DNA of 64,000 nucleotides from Bradyrhizobium archetypum (GTDB lineage: Bacteria > Pseudomonadota > Alphaproteobacteria > Rhizobiales > Xanthobacteraceae), in contig NZ_JAAVLW010000009.1 in assembly GCF_013114835.1 (NCBI RefSeq), forward strand, positions 1 to 64,000, read 5' to 3'. Under the pieces are notes generated by a model. That model searched no databases. It saw nothing but the letters and a program-made list of their open reading frames with translations, and was not told the DNA's origin. The first letter of the stretch is position 1; each line of letters begins with the position of its first letter. Below, in pieces: positions 7,937 to 16,476 of the stretch. A program made the translations under genes and the position numbers.

Positions 7937-8353
7937 ATGAAGTCACGAGAAACGCTGATCCGCCTGAAGAAATTTCAGGTCGACGAGAAGCGCCGAAGGG
8001 TTACCCAGATCGAAGGCATGATCGCCGACTTCCAACGCATGTCGGTCGATCTCGAGCGCGAAATCCAGACCGAGCAGGAGCGGGCCGGAATCAACGATCC
8101 CTCTCACTTCGCCTATCCGACCTACGCCAAGGCCGCGATCCAGCGCCGCGAAAACCTGACCCGCTCCGCCGACGAGCTGCGCATCCAGCTCGAGGATGCC
8201 AAGAACCTGCTCAGCGAGGCGTTCGAGGAGCTGAAGAAGGTCGAGCTGCTCGACGAGCGCGACCAGGCGCGCGAGCGCGCCGAGGAGAGCGCCAGGGAGC
8301 AGGCCGACATGGACAGTATCGGCCTGATGCGCGCCCGGCTTGGCGTCGCCTGA
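7937..8353 (+). CDS. fliJ: Flagellar export chaperone FliJ
   Basis: A 138-residue, almost entirely helical, highly charged protein with a long coiled coil (about 5-125), as expected for FliJ. FliJ binds FliI and FlhA and cycles export chaperones in the flagellar secretion system. The start MKSRETLIRLKKFQVDEKRRR is the typical opening of alphaproteobacterial FliJ. Identification relies on length, coiled-coil character and position directly after fliI, because FliJ sequences are poorly conserved. A strong terminator follows. Confidence 0.88.
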   Translation: MKSRETLIRLKKFQVDEKRRRVTQIEGMIADFQRMSVDLEREIQTEQERAGINDPSHFAYPTYAKAAIQRRENLTRSADELRIQLEDAKNLLSEAFEELKKVELLDERDQARERAEESAREQADMDSIGLMRARLGVA

Positions 8354-8384
8354 CGCCTCTCACACCCGTCGGTTGAAGATCGAA

Positions 8385-8413
8385 GCCCGGGCCCCTCACG
8401 GCCCGGGTTTTTC
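8385..8413 (+). terminator. Rho-independent terminator of fliI-fliJ
   Basis: The stem CCCGGGCC / GGCCCGGG encloses a CCTCAC loop and is followed by TTTTTC. It starts about 30 bases after the fliJ stop codon. Confidence 0.88.
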
Positions 8414-8533
8414 TTGCCGATGGGGCGGAAATTGGGCGACTTGGTGCCCCCTGTGACGCAAGGTATGCTACGAAACTTCTCGTCGGCTCCGGCGTAGGAC
8501 GCGATTGGAAATCGAGATTTTGGGGGACGCTGA

Positions 8534-9079
8534 ATGCTGACGCCAGCGGAGCTGGTCTGGCTGATTGCCGCGGTGGCGAAGGGGGATGAGGCCGCATTCG
8601 AGCGCCTTTACGCCGCCACGCGCGCGAAACTCTTTGGCGTCGTGCTCCGTATCTTGCGCCGTCAGGACCTCGCGGAGGAGGTCATTCAGGAGGCCTACGT
8701 CAAGATCTGGAACAGCGCCGGCCAGTTCAACCCGGCCCTATCTTCGCCGATCACATGGATGGCGTCGATCGCGCGCAACCGGGCGATCGATGTGGTGCGC
8801 AAGCGGAGCGAAAGCTCGATCGAGGAGGAGCCGACCGCGATGGAAGTGGCGGCCGATTCACCCGATCCGCTGGCGCGGCGCGAGATGACGGAGGAGTTGA
8901 AGCGGTTGCTGGAATGCATCGGCCGTCTGGAGCCGGATCGGCAGAAGCTCGTGCTGCTCGCCTACTACAACGGCTGGAGCCGCGAGCAGCTCGCCACCAA
9001 ATTCGCGACGCCGGTGAATACGGTGAAGACGTGGCTGCGCCGCAGCATGATGGATATAAGGGAGTGTCTCGGGCTCTAG
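8534..9079 (+). CDS. ECF-family RNA polymerase sigma factor
   Basis: A 181-residue ECF sigma factor. Region 2 (about 15-85) contains FERLYAATRAKLFGVVLRIL and the core-binding DLAEEVIQEAYVKIW. Region 4 (about 120-178) ends with a helix-turn-helix (SREQLATKFATPVNTVKTWLRRS). The gene immediately downstream (18-base gap) encodes an RskA-like membrane anti-sigma factor, so the sigma is probably held inactive at the membrane until an envelope signal arrives. Sequence and partner resemble SigK-type ECF factors rather than EcfG. The promoter it recognises cannot be told from the window. Confidence 0.92.
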   Translation: MLTPAELVWLIAAVAKGDEAAFERLYAATRAKLFGVVLRILRRQDLAEEVIQEAYVKIWNSAGQFNPALSSPITWMASIARNRAIDVVRKRSESSIEEEPTAMEVAADSPDPLARREMTEELKRLLECIGRLEPDRQKLVLLAYYNGWSREQLATKFATPVNTVKTWLRRSMMDIRECLGL

Positions 9080-9097
9080 AGGCCCGGATCTTGAACG

Positions 9098-9985
9098 ATG
9101 GCCTATAGCGAAGACCATATCGCGCTCGCCGCGGAATATGCACTCGGCACCCTCGATGCCGATGAGCGCGCGCAGGTCGAGACCATGATGGCCGTCGATG
9201 CCGAATACAGCGCGCTCGTCCACGCCTGGGAATACCGGCTCGGCGTGCTGAACCAGATGGTGGGCTCGATCGAGCCGCGGCCGATCGTGTGGGAGAATAT
9301 CAAGGCCGCGATCGGACATTCCACGCAAGCGCAGGCGCCCCTCACGCTGCCCGAGGCGCCGATGCCGGCTGCGACACCCGAACGTCCAGCCGAGCCTGTG
9401 GCGGCCGAGGTGCCGCCGGCGGTCGCGGATAATTCCAACATCATCCAGTTGGCGGGCCGGGCAAAGCGCTGGCGCAGCGTGGCGTCGGTTGTGACTGCGC
9501 TCGCCGCAGCGCTGGTCGCGATGCTGGCGGTGCAGGTCTATCAGCCGGATCTGCTGCCGGAGGCGCTGCGGCCGAAGCCGCGTATCCAGACGGTCGAGGT
9601 GAAGACGCCGGCGCCGCAGCCGGTGCCCTCGGCGCAATATGTCGCGCTGTTGCAGCGTGATGCCGGCTCGCCCGGCTTCATCCTGACGGTCGACGCCGCG
9701 ACGAAAAACTTCACCGTGCGCAAGGTTGGCGCCGATGCCGAGCCCGGCAAGAGCTTTGAGCTCTGGCTGATCTCCGACCGCCTGCCGCGCCCGCGTTCGC
9801 TCGGCGTGATCGGCGGCAGCGATTTCACCGCGCGCTCGCTGCTCGCCGACTATGATGCCAGCACGATCAACACGGCGACATATGCGGTGACGGTCGAGCC
9901 GGCCGGCGGCTCGCCGACCGGCCAGCCGACTTCGACGCCGATCTATGCCGGCAAGCTGATCGAGACGGTGCCGGCGGCTCGCTAG
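9098..9985 (+). CDS. RskA-type membrane anti-sigma factor
   Basis: A 295-residue protein with a cytoplasmic anti-sigma domain at the N-terminus (about 1-75, opening SEDHIALAAEYALGTLDADERAQVE). A Pro/Ala-rich linker leads to one membrane helix at about 128-148 (VASVVTALAAALVAMLAVQVY) and a periplasmic RskA C-terminal domain (about 170-290, with GKSFELWLISD and TYAVTVEPAGGSPTGQPT). It is expected to bind and inhibit the sigma factor encoded just upstream; the two genes form an operon. I see no HxxxCxxC zinc motif, which fits the RskA class. Confidence 0.9.
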   Translation: MAYSEDHIALAAEYALGTLDADERAQVETMMAVDAEYSALVHAWEYRLGVLNQMVGSIEPRPIVWENIKAAIGHSTQAQAPLTLPEAPMPAATPERPAEPVAAEVPPAVADNSNIIQLAGRAKRWRSVASVVTALAAALVAMLAVQVYQPDLLPEALRPKPRIQTVEVKTPAPQPVPSAQYVALLQRDAGSPGFILTVDAATKNFTVRKVGADAEPGKSFELWLISDRLPRPRSLGVIGGSDFTARSLLADYDASTINTATYAVTVEPAGGSPTGQPTSTPIYAGKLIETVPAAR

Positions 9986-10002
9986 TGCCTGCTCAATGAA
10001 GC

Positions 10003-10110
10003 TTCTCCTCATGGTGAGGAGCGCGCTCTTGCGCGCGTCTCGAACCATGAAGGCCGGTATCTCGCCCGCGGCCCATCCTTCGAGACGCAGGCTTCGCCTG
10101 CTCCTCAGGG
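10003..10110. repeat. Dispersed palindromic repeat
   Basis: An intergenic sequence of nested palindromes after the anti-sigma gene. Outer arms pair CGTCTCGAA with TTCGAGACG, and inner hairpins are CCTCATGGTGAGG and GCGCGCTCTTGCGCGC. From memory, this block (CTCATGGTGAGGAGCGCG...CATCCTTCGAGACGC) is a common dispersed repeat in Bradyrhizobium. It creates a spurious 93-codon reading frame that I do not call as a gene. Confidence 0.65.
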
Positions 10111-10187
10111 ATTGCTCCTTAGGAATGAGGTCGGTGGGTGTGTCAGCGGACCTCTGTCGCTCTGGCCGTAGGCTCGTAGCCAAAAAG

Positions 10188-10214
10188 AAAACGCCCGTGG
10201 GGAGCGGGCGTTTT
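10188..10214. terminator. Bidirectional rho-independent terminator
   Basis: A perfect 10-base stem AAAACGCCCG / CGGGCGTTTT around a TGGGGAG loop, with A and T tracts on both flanks. It sits between the convergent anti-sigma gene and the 68-residue protein gene and can serve both. Confidence 0.88.
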
Positions 10215-10307
10215 CGCAGTCAACTTGGGGGTAGTTGGGGTCTTATTTATCCACGTGGCGACTTTGGGGGGCTGTAAAGGGCCGCGTGAATTCCGTGAAT
10301 TTCTCCT

Positions 10308-10514
10308 CTAGCGAACGACTGAGTTGCCTGAGCTGGTAATCGCGACCGGCTTGCCGGCCTTCATCACGCGCGTGCTCGCGGTCTGCGTGAGACCTTCATC
10401 CGAGGTGGTGCGTGCGGAGATGCTGAAACCGGCGACCAAGATACCCGCGACCAAAGCCACGACCACGATCTTGAGATGGGTCGTGCGATCCGCGCTGTAG
10501 ATCGAATGGTTCAT
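10308..10514 (-). CDS. Small single-pass membrane protein, unknown function
   Basis: A 68-residue protein with a short N-terminal segment, one hydrophobic helix at about 15-33 (KIVVVALVAGILVAGFSIS) and a small polar C-terminal part. A GGAG ribosome-binding site precedes the ATG. Its type resembles short conserved hypothetical proteins of Bradyrhizobium, but I cannot assign a function. An EcfG-type promoter (GGAAC-N17-CGTT) lies about 77-102 bases upstream, which suggests general-stress control. A bidirectional terminator lies about 95 bases past its stop. Confidence 0.75.
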   Translation of the reverse strand: MNHSIYSADRTTHLKIVVVALVAGILVAGFSISARTTSDEGLTQTASTRVMKAGKPVAITSSGNSVVR

Positions 10515-10590
10515 GGAAGTCTCCTGCCGCCTTCCCGCCTGTGAATTCGTTGAATGCGTTCACAGGCCGGTTCAACGTCTCGCGTCACCA

Positions 10591-10616
10591 AACGTAGGAA
10601 TCGGGCGATCCGTTCC
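10591..10616 (-). promoter_or_regulatory. EcfG-type (general stress) promoter for the 68-residue protein
   Basis: On the minus strand GGAAC (10616-10612) is followed after exactly 17 bases by CGTT (10594-10591), the consensus of alphaproteobacterial EcfG. The transcript would carry a leader of roughly 70 bases before the ATG at 10514. The remaining bases up to 10831 hold nothing further that I recognise. Confidence 0.6.
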
Positions 10617-10831
10617 AAAGAGGCGATCACAAGGCAGTGAAAAGACTTGAATGGCCGCGATCAGGAGTTCGCGAAAATGAACGATTGTTTATGCGTTACA
10701 GTACCTTATCTTCGCTGAAGCCTGGCAGCAGGGAATCCGGCCGAACTTGGCGATTTTGAACAAACCGTTTGCATGTGGCGAAAAGGCTTCGGGTTTTTGG
10801 CGCTGATTTGCACCGCGGCCGCCGCCGTGCC

Positions 10832-12967
10832 CTACACGCTGCCCACCGTCTTGAGCCGCGCGCGCGGATGAATTTCGGCCTGCGAAAGCACGGTGGTCTG
10901 CGAACGGAAACGCTCGACCAGCGAACGCACGAACGGGCGGATCGCCGCCGACGTCACCAGTACCGGCGCTTCGCCTTCGCGGGCGGCCTGCTCGAAGGCA
11001 TTGCGGACCGAGGTCATGAACTCCGACAGTTTGGAAGGCTGCATGGCGAGGCTGCGCTCTTCGCCTTGGCCCACGATCGATTCCGCGAACGCCTGTTCCC
11101 AGCGCGCCGATAGCGCGATCAGCGGCAGATAGCCGTTGTATGTGGTATTCTGTGCACAGATCTGGCGGGCGAGGCGAGCGCGGACGTGCTCGACCATAGT
11201 GGCTGGGTTGCGTGAGAAGGCGAGCGCGTCGGCGATGCCTTCGAGGATCGTCGAGAGATCGCGGATCGAGATGCGCTCGGCGAGCAGCAGTTGCAGCACC
11301 CGCTGGATGCCCGACACCGTGACCTGGCTCGGCACGATGTCCTTGACCAGTTCGCCCTGTTCCTTCGGCAGCTCCTTCAGGAGCTTCTGCACCTCGCCAT
11401 AGGACAACAAGTCGCTCATGTTGTTCTTGAGCAGCTCGGTCAGGTGCGTTGACAGCACGGTTGCGGCGTCGACCACGGTATAGCCCTTCAGCGAGGCCTC
11501 TTCCTTCAGCGCGGCATCGACCCAGGTCGCCGGCAGGCCGAACGTCGGCTCGACGGTGTGGATGCCGGGCACGCCGACCTGGTTGCCGGCGGGATCCATC
11601 ACCATGAACTGGTTCGGCCAGATCTTGCCGGTGCCGGCGTCCACTTCCTTGATCTTGATGATGTAGGTGTTGGCCTCGAGCTGGACGTTGTCGAGAATGC
11701 GCACCGCCGGCATCACAAAACCCATTTCGATCGCAAGCGACCGGCGCAGCGCCTTGATCTGCTCGGTCAGGCGGTCGGTGCCATCAGGGCCGTTGACCAG
11801 CGGCAGCAGCGCATAGCCGAGCTCGATCTTGAGATCGTCGATCTTGAGCGCGGCGGAGATCGGTTCCTCCGCCGCGGCCTGGGCGGCCGCCGCAGCGACG
11901 TCGGGCGCGGCGGCCGCGGCGGCTTCCTGCGCCTTGACGACGTTCTTGTGGTTGCGCGCCTTCCAAGCCAGCGCCGCGGCGCCGCCGCCGAGCGCGAGGA
12001 AGGGCAGCATCGGGATGCCCGGCAACAGCGCCAGCACCAGCATCACGCCGGCCGACATGCCGAGCGCCTGCGGATAGCCTGAAAGCTGCTTCATCAGCGC
12101 CTTGTCGGCCGCGCCGGTGATGCCGGCCTTCGAGACCAGCAAGCCCGCGGCGGTGGAGACGATCAACGCCGGCACCTGCGTCACTAGACCGTCGCCGACG
12201 GTGAGCACGGTGTAGGTGCGGGCGGCATCGCCAAAGCTCATGCCTTGCTGCGCCACGCCGATGATGATGCCGCCGACGATATTGATGAAGACGATGAGCA
12301 AGCCCGCAATGGCATCGCCGCGGACGAATTTCGAGGCGCCGTCCATGGCGCCGAAGAAGCCGCTTTCGTCTTCCAGCGCCTTGCGGCGCTCCTTGGCGGT
12401 CTTCTCGTCGATCAGGCCGGCGGAGAGGTCGGCGTCGATCGCCATCTGCTTGCCCGGCATCGAGTCCAGTTGGAAGCGGGCTGCAACTTCGGCGATGCGG
12501 CCCGAACCCTTGGTGATGACGACGAAGTTGACGATGACCAGGATCGCGAACACGATAATTCCGATCACGAAATTACCGCTCATCACGAAATTGCCGAAGG
12601 CCTCGATGACGTGGCCGGCCGCCGCCGTGCCCTCATGGCCATGGGAGAGGATCAGCCGGGTCGAGGCCATGTTGAGCGACAGCCGCAGCATGGTCGAGAT
12701 CAACAGCACGGTCGGAAACGCCGAGAATTCGAGCGGCGCCTGGATGAACAGCGAGGTCATCAGGATCAGGATCGAGACCGTGATCGAGATCGCCAGGAAC
12801 AGGTCGAGCACCAGCGAAGGCAGCGGCAGAATCAAGACGACCAGGATGACAAGGACGCCGAACGCCAGCGCCAGGTCGCCGCGCTTCAAAATCTCGCCGA
12901 TTTCGCCAAGGCTCGGAAACTTGACGCCTGGGCCCGCGCCGCCCTGACCCGCCGTGACATCGACCAT
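10832..12967 (-). CDS. flhA: Flagellar biosynthesis protein FlhA
   Basis: A 711-residue core component of the flagellar type III export gate in the inner membrane. The N-terminal half carries about eight membrane helices (from ALAFGVLVILVVLILPLPSLVLD onward). The FHIPEP signature region reads AARFQLDSMPGKQMAIDADLSAG. The C-terminal half is the cytoplasmic FlhAC domain that docks chaperones and FliJ. I chose the ATG at 12967, preceded by a G-rich ribosome-binding site, because a start at 13099 would add a 44-residue Arg/Ala-rich tail not typical of FlhA. It is transcribed away from the fliI-fliJ genes and no other export-gate genes are adjacent. Confidence 0.93.
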   Translation of the reverse strand: MVDVTAGQGGAGPGVKFPSLGEIGEILKRGDLALAFGVLVILVVLILPLPSLVLDLFLAISITVSILILMTSLFIQAPLEFSAFPTVLLISTMLRLSLNMASTRLILSHGHEGTAAAGHVIEAFGNFVMSGNFVIGIIVFAILVIVNFVVITKGSGRIAEVAARFQLDSMPGKQMAIDADLSAGLIDEKTAKERRKALEDESGFFGAMDGASKFVRGDAIAGLLIVFINIVGGIIIGVAQQGMSFGDAARTYTVLTVGDGLVTQVPALIVSTAAGLLVSKAGITGAADKALMKQLSGYPQALGMSAGVMLVLALLPGIPMLPFLALGGGAAALAWKARNHKNVVKAQEAAAAAAPDVAAAAAQAAAEEPISAALKIDDLKIELGYALLPLVNGPDGTDRLTEQIKALRRSLAIEMGFVMPAVRILDNVQLEANTYIIKIKEVDAGTGKIWPNQFMVMDPAGNQVGVPGIHTVEPTFGLPATWVDAALKEEASLKGYTVVDAATVLSTHLTELLKNNMSDLLSYGEVQKLLKELPKEQGELVKDIVPSQVTVSGIQRVLQLLLAERISIRDLSTILEGIADALAFSRNPATMVEHVRARLARQICAQNTTYNGYLPLIALSARWEQAFAESIVGQGEERSLAMQPSKLSEFMTSVRNAFEQAAREGEAPVLVTSAAIRPFVRSLVERFRSQTTVLSQAEIHPRARLKTVGSV

Positions 12968-13187
12968 GGTAGCCGCCCCCCGCGACTGGCGCCCGCGGGC
13001 GCCAAACGTCTTCGCGGCGGCCGAAGGGCCGCCGGTTCGAAAGTGAGGCACCGCACTGGCGTCCACGGGATCCCCCGTATCAAACGCGGCCGACGACACT
13101 CGACTTCACCCGGCAATTTTTGCCCGGTGTATGGTTAGCAAAGGGTTAACGGGTGGCGTGGAGAGGGGCATTCCGCTCTCTATGCTC

Positions 13188-13260
13188 GTCATTCCGGGAT
13201 GGTCCGAAGGACCAGATCCCGAATGTCGAGATTCCGGGTTCGCTTCGCGCCCCGGAACGA
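13188..13260. repeat. Dispersed palindromic repeat, copy 1
   Basis: A palindromic element starting GTCATTCCGGGATGGT and ending CGCCCCGGAACGA, with a central GTCGAGATTCCGGGTT. A second copy lies at 36117-36195 with the same ends and centre but different loop bases. It is located upstream of flhA. Confidence 0.75.
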
Positions 13261-13940
13261 GGACAAGACCCCGCATTCCCGCGGCGCGTTTCGCCCGGCC
13301 TTTGCCAATTTATCTTCGCCCATCGAGAGCAGGGCGCGGGGAATGCCGAGTGCCGGCTAGCACCCGCGTTTTCGTGTGCAAGAGATGCGCAAGGAGGCGC
13401 ACATGAGCATACAGGTACAGCCCGTGCGTAGGATGGCGAAGCGAGACCCGCCAATCGCGTGTGTGGAAGCGCGATGGATATCGCTCCGCATGCACTGACG
13501 AAGATTGCTCGCGTGTTCGCCGAACGCATCAAGTGCCGCGATTGAAACAGTCTGGCCAGAGTTTGGTGGCTAGCTGCACTAGACGGAATTGCTCAGGGTG
13601 TTGAAGAGGCCGAGCTTGGCTTCAGGGTGCGTGGGCTGCTTGTTCGGTCTGCCAGCTCCCTCTCGCGCGCACCCAGAAATGGCGGTTCGGTGCAGACTGC
13701 TACCGCGTTCATCATTGTCCGCCGAGGCTGAAAAAGTTCCGACAAAAACGCCGCTCTTGGCGCGGAACAGCGGGCCCGGACGGCCATTGGCTTTGGGCTG
13801 ACTTCCGCTCCCCTTGACGCAGTGCAATTGGAGAGGCCAGCATCAGGGACGCCAGCACTGCGAGAGCAGTGCTTGGCGGCTTTTGAGGTACTTAAGTGAT
13901 TGAATGTTTTGCTGACCGGCTTCTATTTGGAGCATCGGAG
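13261..13940. other. Gene-poor stretch with decayed repeat pieces
   Basis: No convincing gene was found. Around 13326-13420 and 13425-13455 the sequence resembles further dispersed repeats (GCAGGGCGCGGGGAATGCCG..., GTAGGATGGCGAAGCGAGACCCG). The part from 13570 to 13890 carries short frames on both strands without ribosome-binding sites or recognisable motifs, and may be a remnant of something larger. Confidence 0.4.
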
Positions 13941-14228
13941 ATGACGACATATTTCAAGGCAGGTGCCTGGATTGCAGGCGCAATTCTCGGTGTTTTGGTT
14001 TGGAACGTATTTCCCGACTTTCGGCCACTCGTCACCTGGGTTCTCGGCGCCGCGTTCGTCTGCCACGTGTTGTCTGTCATCGTAGAAGCGACCGTCAAAC
14101 GGCTGATCTCGGGCGAACTCCTGGAACTTCGCCGTCAATGCACTGCTACCGCCGCCCGTCTCGACATCCTGGATCGCAAAGTTACGGCGATTCTGAAAGA
14201 TGCGCTTGAGCAGCGCCGCCTCCGCTGA
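13941..14228 (+). CDS. Small two-helix membrane protein, unknown function
   Basis: A 95-residue protein with two hydrophobic segments (about 6-25, AGAWIAGAILGVLVWNVF, and about 30-52, LVTWVLGAAFVCHVLSVIV). A charged amphipathic, probably coiled C-terminal helix follows (about 58-92), rich in Arg, Leu and Asp. I prefer the ATG at 13941, with GGAG-like sequence before it; an ATG at 13896 would add 15 residues. Composition and helix layout look like a real protein, but I recognise no family. No operon partner is evident. Confidence 0.55.
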   Translation: MTTYFKAGAWIAGAILGVLVWNVFPDFRPLVTWVLGAAFVCHVLSVIVEATVKRLISGELLELRRQCTATAARLDILDRKVTAILKDALEQRRLR

Positions 14229-14492
14229 TGCAGGAAAGGCCACGCGCCGGCTGGTTAGCCCTCCCGACTGACCGGCGCGACGGATGTCACGAAGCCTGTC
14301 ATCGGGCGCACATTCGTGTGATCCGTTGGCTCATCCAGGCTACGCTTGCTCATTCAACGTTCGCGCGTCAGGGAAAATCTGGACGGCGTTAACCCTGTCG
14401 GCAAACAGGCTGTACGTGGGTCGTGGGCCGCCGCCAACTTGCCTCATTAGATCGGAGAATTTTCATCGCCACTAACAGGTCGGAGGAGCATC

Positions 14493-14993
14493 ATGCTGAG
14501 AATGGTGTTCGTGGGCCTCCTCATCCCGTTGGGTGTAGGAGTACTAGCGGCAATGGAACTCAGAGCTCCAGTGCGTAGTGCATCAACGGTCGTCCAGCCC
14601 GTTGCCGAAACCGTCGGCAATTCCGGTTCACATGTTGCGTTGGCAAAGGCTGATCGACTTGAAATTGCCGCTGCGAGCAGCGAGACACCAGTGCAGCCTG
14701 TGCTAATCGACGAACGCATTTCTCCGTCGGAGGACATCAGTGTCGGTCCTTCGGAGCCTCCGAGGGTGATCAACCGCCATCGACACGATCCCAAATCAAA
14801 GAAGGTCACCACCGTCGCGCGTCCAAAGAAGGTAACTCCCGTCGCCCATCCCACGCCGAAGGCAAAGACAACCCTTATCAGGCGAACTACCACGTCCGAG
14901 CGGCGAAGGGCCGCCAGCGATACTGAGCTCTGTCGGCTGAGCGCGTTTGGAGGCTTGCGCAAGGCTTTGAATTCAGTCGACTGCGAAATCTGA
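14493..14993 (+). CDS. Exported basic protein, unknown function
   Basis: A 166-residue protein. An N-terminal hydrophobic signal or anchor spans about 3-20 (RMVFVGLLIPLGVGVLAAM). A variable middle and a strongly basic Pro/Lys/Arg/Thr-rich region follow (about 92-140, with repeated TTVARPKKVTPVAHP). The C-terminal end has two Cys (SDTELCRLSAFGGLRKALNSVDC). The GGAGGAG ribosome-binding site is strong, which argues the gene is real. The KKVTxVARPKK-type repeat suggests binding to acidic polymer such as cell wall or nucleic acid, but that is only inference. Confidence 0.65.
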   Translation: MLRMVFVGLLIPLGVGVLAAMELRAPVRSASTVVQPVAETVGNSGSHVALAKADRLEIAAASSETPVQPVLIDERISPSEDISVGPSEPPRVINRHRHDPKSKKVTTVARPKKVTPVAHPTPKAKTTLIRRTTTSERRRAASDTELCRLSAFGGLRKALNSVDCEI

Positions 14994-15289
14994 TTCATTG
15001 GAACGGCTCCGGTGACTCTTGTCTCCAAAGCTTGGGAGCACGTAGCCCGATTGAACAACGCGTACGCGAAACCTGGTCTTCTTCTTCTCTAACAGCCGAC
15101 ATCGGACGGACTTCGTCAAGCGCCGAAGGACGGGCGGACGTAATCGCGCAGCTCAAATGATCGCGTGCAAAGCCGACAACGTTCAACGCTCGCGCGCAGA
15201 TTTCCCTTAAAAAATAAGCCTTTGAAGGTGAACGAGCTCACACGATTGGCTCGAGCGGCAGGTCCATTTTGCTGGCTTGGGTGAACCAG

Positions 15290-16426
15290 ATGCACGACCG
15301 AATTACAGTCCCCGAGTTCGTGGTCGGCGAGCTGCCGGAGCTGAAAGGCCAAGGCCGCGACTTGCGAATAGATGCCTGCAGAGGCATCGCGCTGTGGTTC
15401 ATCTTTCTTGACCATGTTCCCAACAACATCGGAAGTTGGCTGACGCTGCGGAACTACGGCTTCAGCGATGCCGCGGAAGTGTTCATGTTCGTCTCGGGCA
15501 TAACCTGCGCGCTGGCCTACGGCAGAGCATGGCGCTGCGAAGGCTGGACCGGAGTGATCAGCCGAACGCTGCGACGAAGCTGGGACATTTATATCGCATT
15601 TCTGTTGCTGACGCTCGCCTGCGCCATCCTGGTTCACCTCGCAGGTCGTATTGCTGACGAGAGCAATATGCGTATCTTGCTGGACCATCCCGGCGCAACG
15701 CTCGCACGCGCGGCGGTTCTGCAATACCGTCCCGTCAATACCGACGTGCTGCCGGTCTTCGTGTTGCTTCACCTCTTGTTCGCGCCGCTGCTGTGGCTGC
15801 TGTTGCGAGCGCCGAACGCGACGCTTGGCGCCTCGCTGTCGCTTTATGTGATGGTGCATGCCTTTGGCTGGACCGTCCCGGCCTGGCCGAATGGCCACTG
15901 GGCTTTCAATCCGCTGGCCTGGCAGTTGCTGTTCGTGCTTGGCGCGTGGTGGATGATCGAGGACAAGAGGCCACGGCCGTGGGTGACATCACGCAAGACG
16001 CTTGTGCTTGCCGTCCTGTATCTGCTCTTCAGCTTGCTCATTGCATTGAGCTGGCGCATCAAACCGCTGGAAGCACTGGTCCCGCAGGCGCTGGCGAATC
16101 TGCTTTACCCATTGGACAAATCGAATCTCGATCCCTTGCGACTGCTGCATTTTTTGGCCATCGCGGTTTTGGCGGCATGGTTCGTGCCTCGCAACTGGCG
16201 AGGGCTGACGAAGCCGGTAACGCGCGGCGCGATCCTCTGTGGCCAGAACTCGCTCCCAATTTATTGCGTCGGCGTTCTCTTGACGTTCGCCAGCCACGTG
16301 GCGTTGCTCGACATTTCGGACGGACTTGCGATGCAGATAGTGTTGAGTCTCGCGGGCATCGTAACGATGATCGCCACCGCAACGCTGCTGAACTCGATCA
16401 GCATCAAACCCAGGCAACGATCGTAA
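15290..16426 (+). CDS. opgC: OpgC-family membrane acyltransferase-like protein
   Basis: A 378-residue integral membrane protein of the OpgC family with about ten hydrophobic helices. The opening GRDLRIDACRGIALWFIFLDHVPNNIGSW is the family hallmark, with Arg and His in the places typical of acyltransferase-3-like enzymes. In other bacteria OpgC succinylates periplasmic glucans, so a role in modifying cyclic or osmoregulated glucans at the inner membrane is likely. I chose the ATG at 15290; an upstream TTG at 15269 is possible. It stands alone, convergent with the Na/Pi-cotransporter-like gene. Confidence 0.85.
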   Translation: MHDRITVPEFVVGELPELKGQGRDLRIDACRGIALWFIFLDHVPNNIGSWLTLRNYGFSDAAEVFMFVSGITCALAYGRAWRCEGWTGVISRTLRRSWDIYIAFLLLTLACAILVHLAGRIADESNMRILLDHPGATLARAAVLQYRPVNTDVLPVFVLLHLLFAPLLWLLLRAPNATLGASLSLYVMVHAFGWTVPAWPNGHWAFNPLAWQLLFVLGAWWMIEDKRPRPWVTSRKTLVLAVLYLLFSLLIALSWRIKPLEALVPQALANLLYPLDKSNLDPLRLLHFLAIAVLAAWFVPRNWRGLTKPVTRGAILCGQNSLPIYCVGVLLTFASHVALLDISDGLAMQIVLSLAGIVTMIATATLLNSISIKPRQRS

Positions 16427-16476
16427 TATTTGACGTGCTGTCCGTTCCAAGGGTGCTTAGCGTGATTTTCGCAAAC

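Noticed and set aside
9996..10277. 93-codon plus-strand frame after the anti-sigma gene
   Set aside because: It lies inside a palindromic repeat and a terminator, has no ribosome-binding site and no conserved features.
13579..13827. 82-codon minus-strand frame
   Set aside because: No ribosome-binding site, no recognisable domain and an overlapping frame on the other strand; kept only as part of the unexplained stretch.
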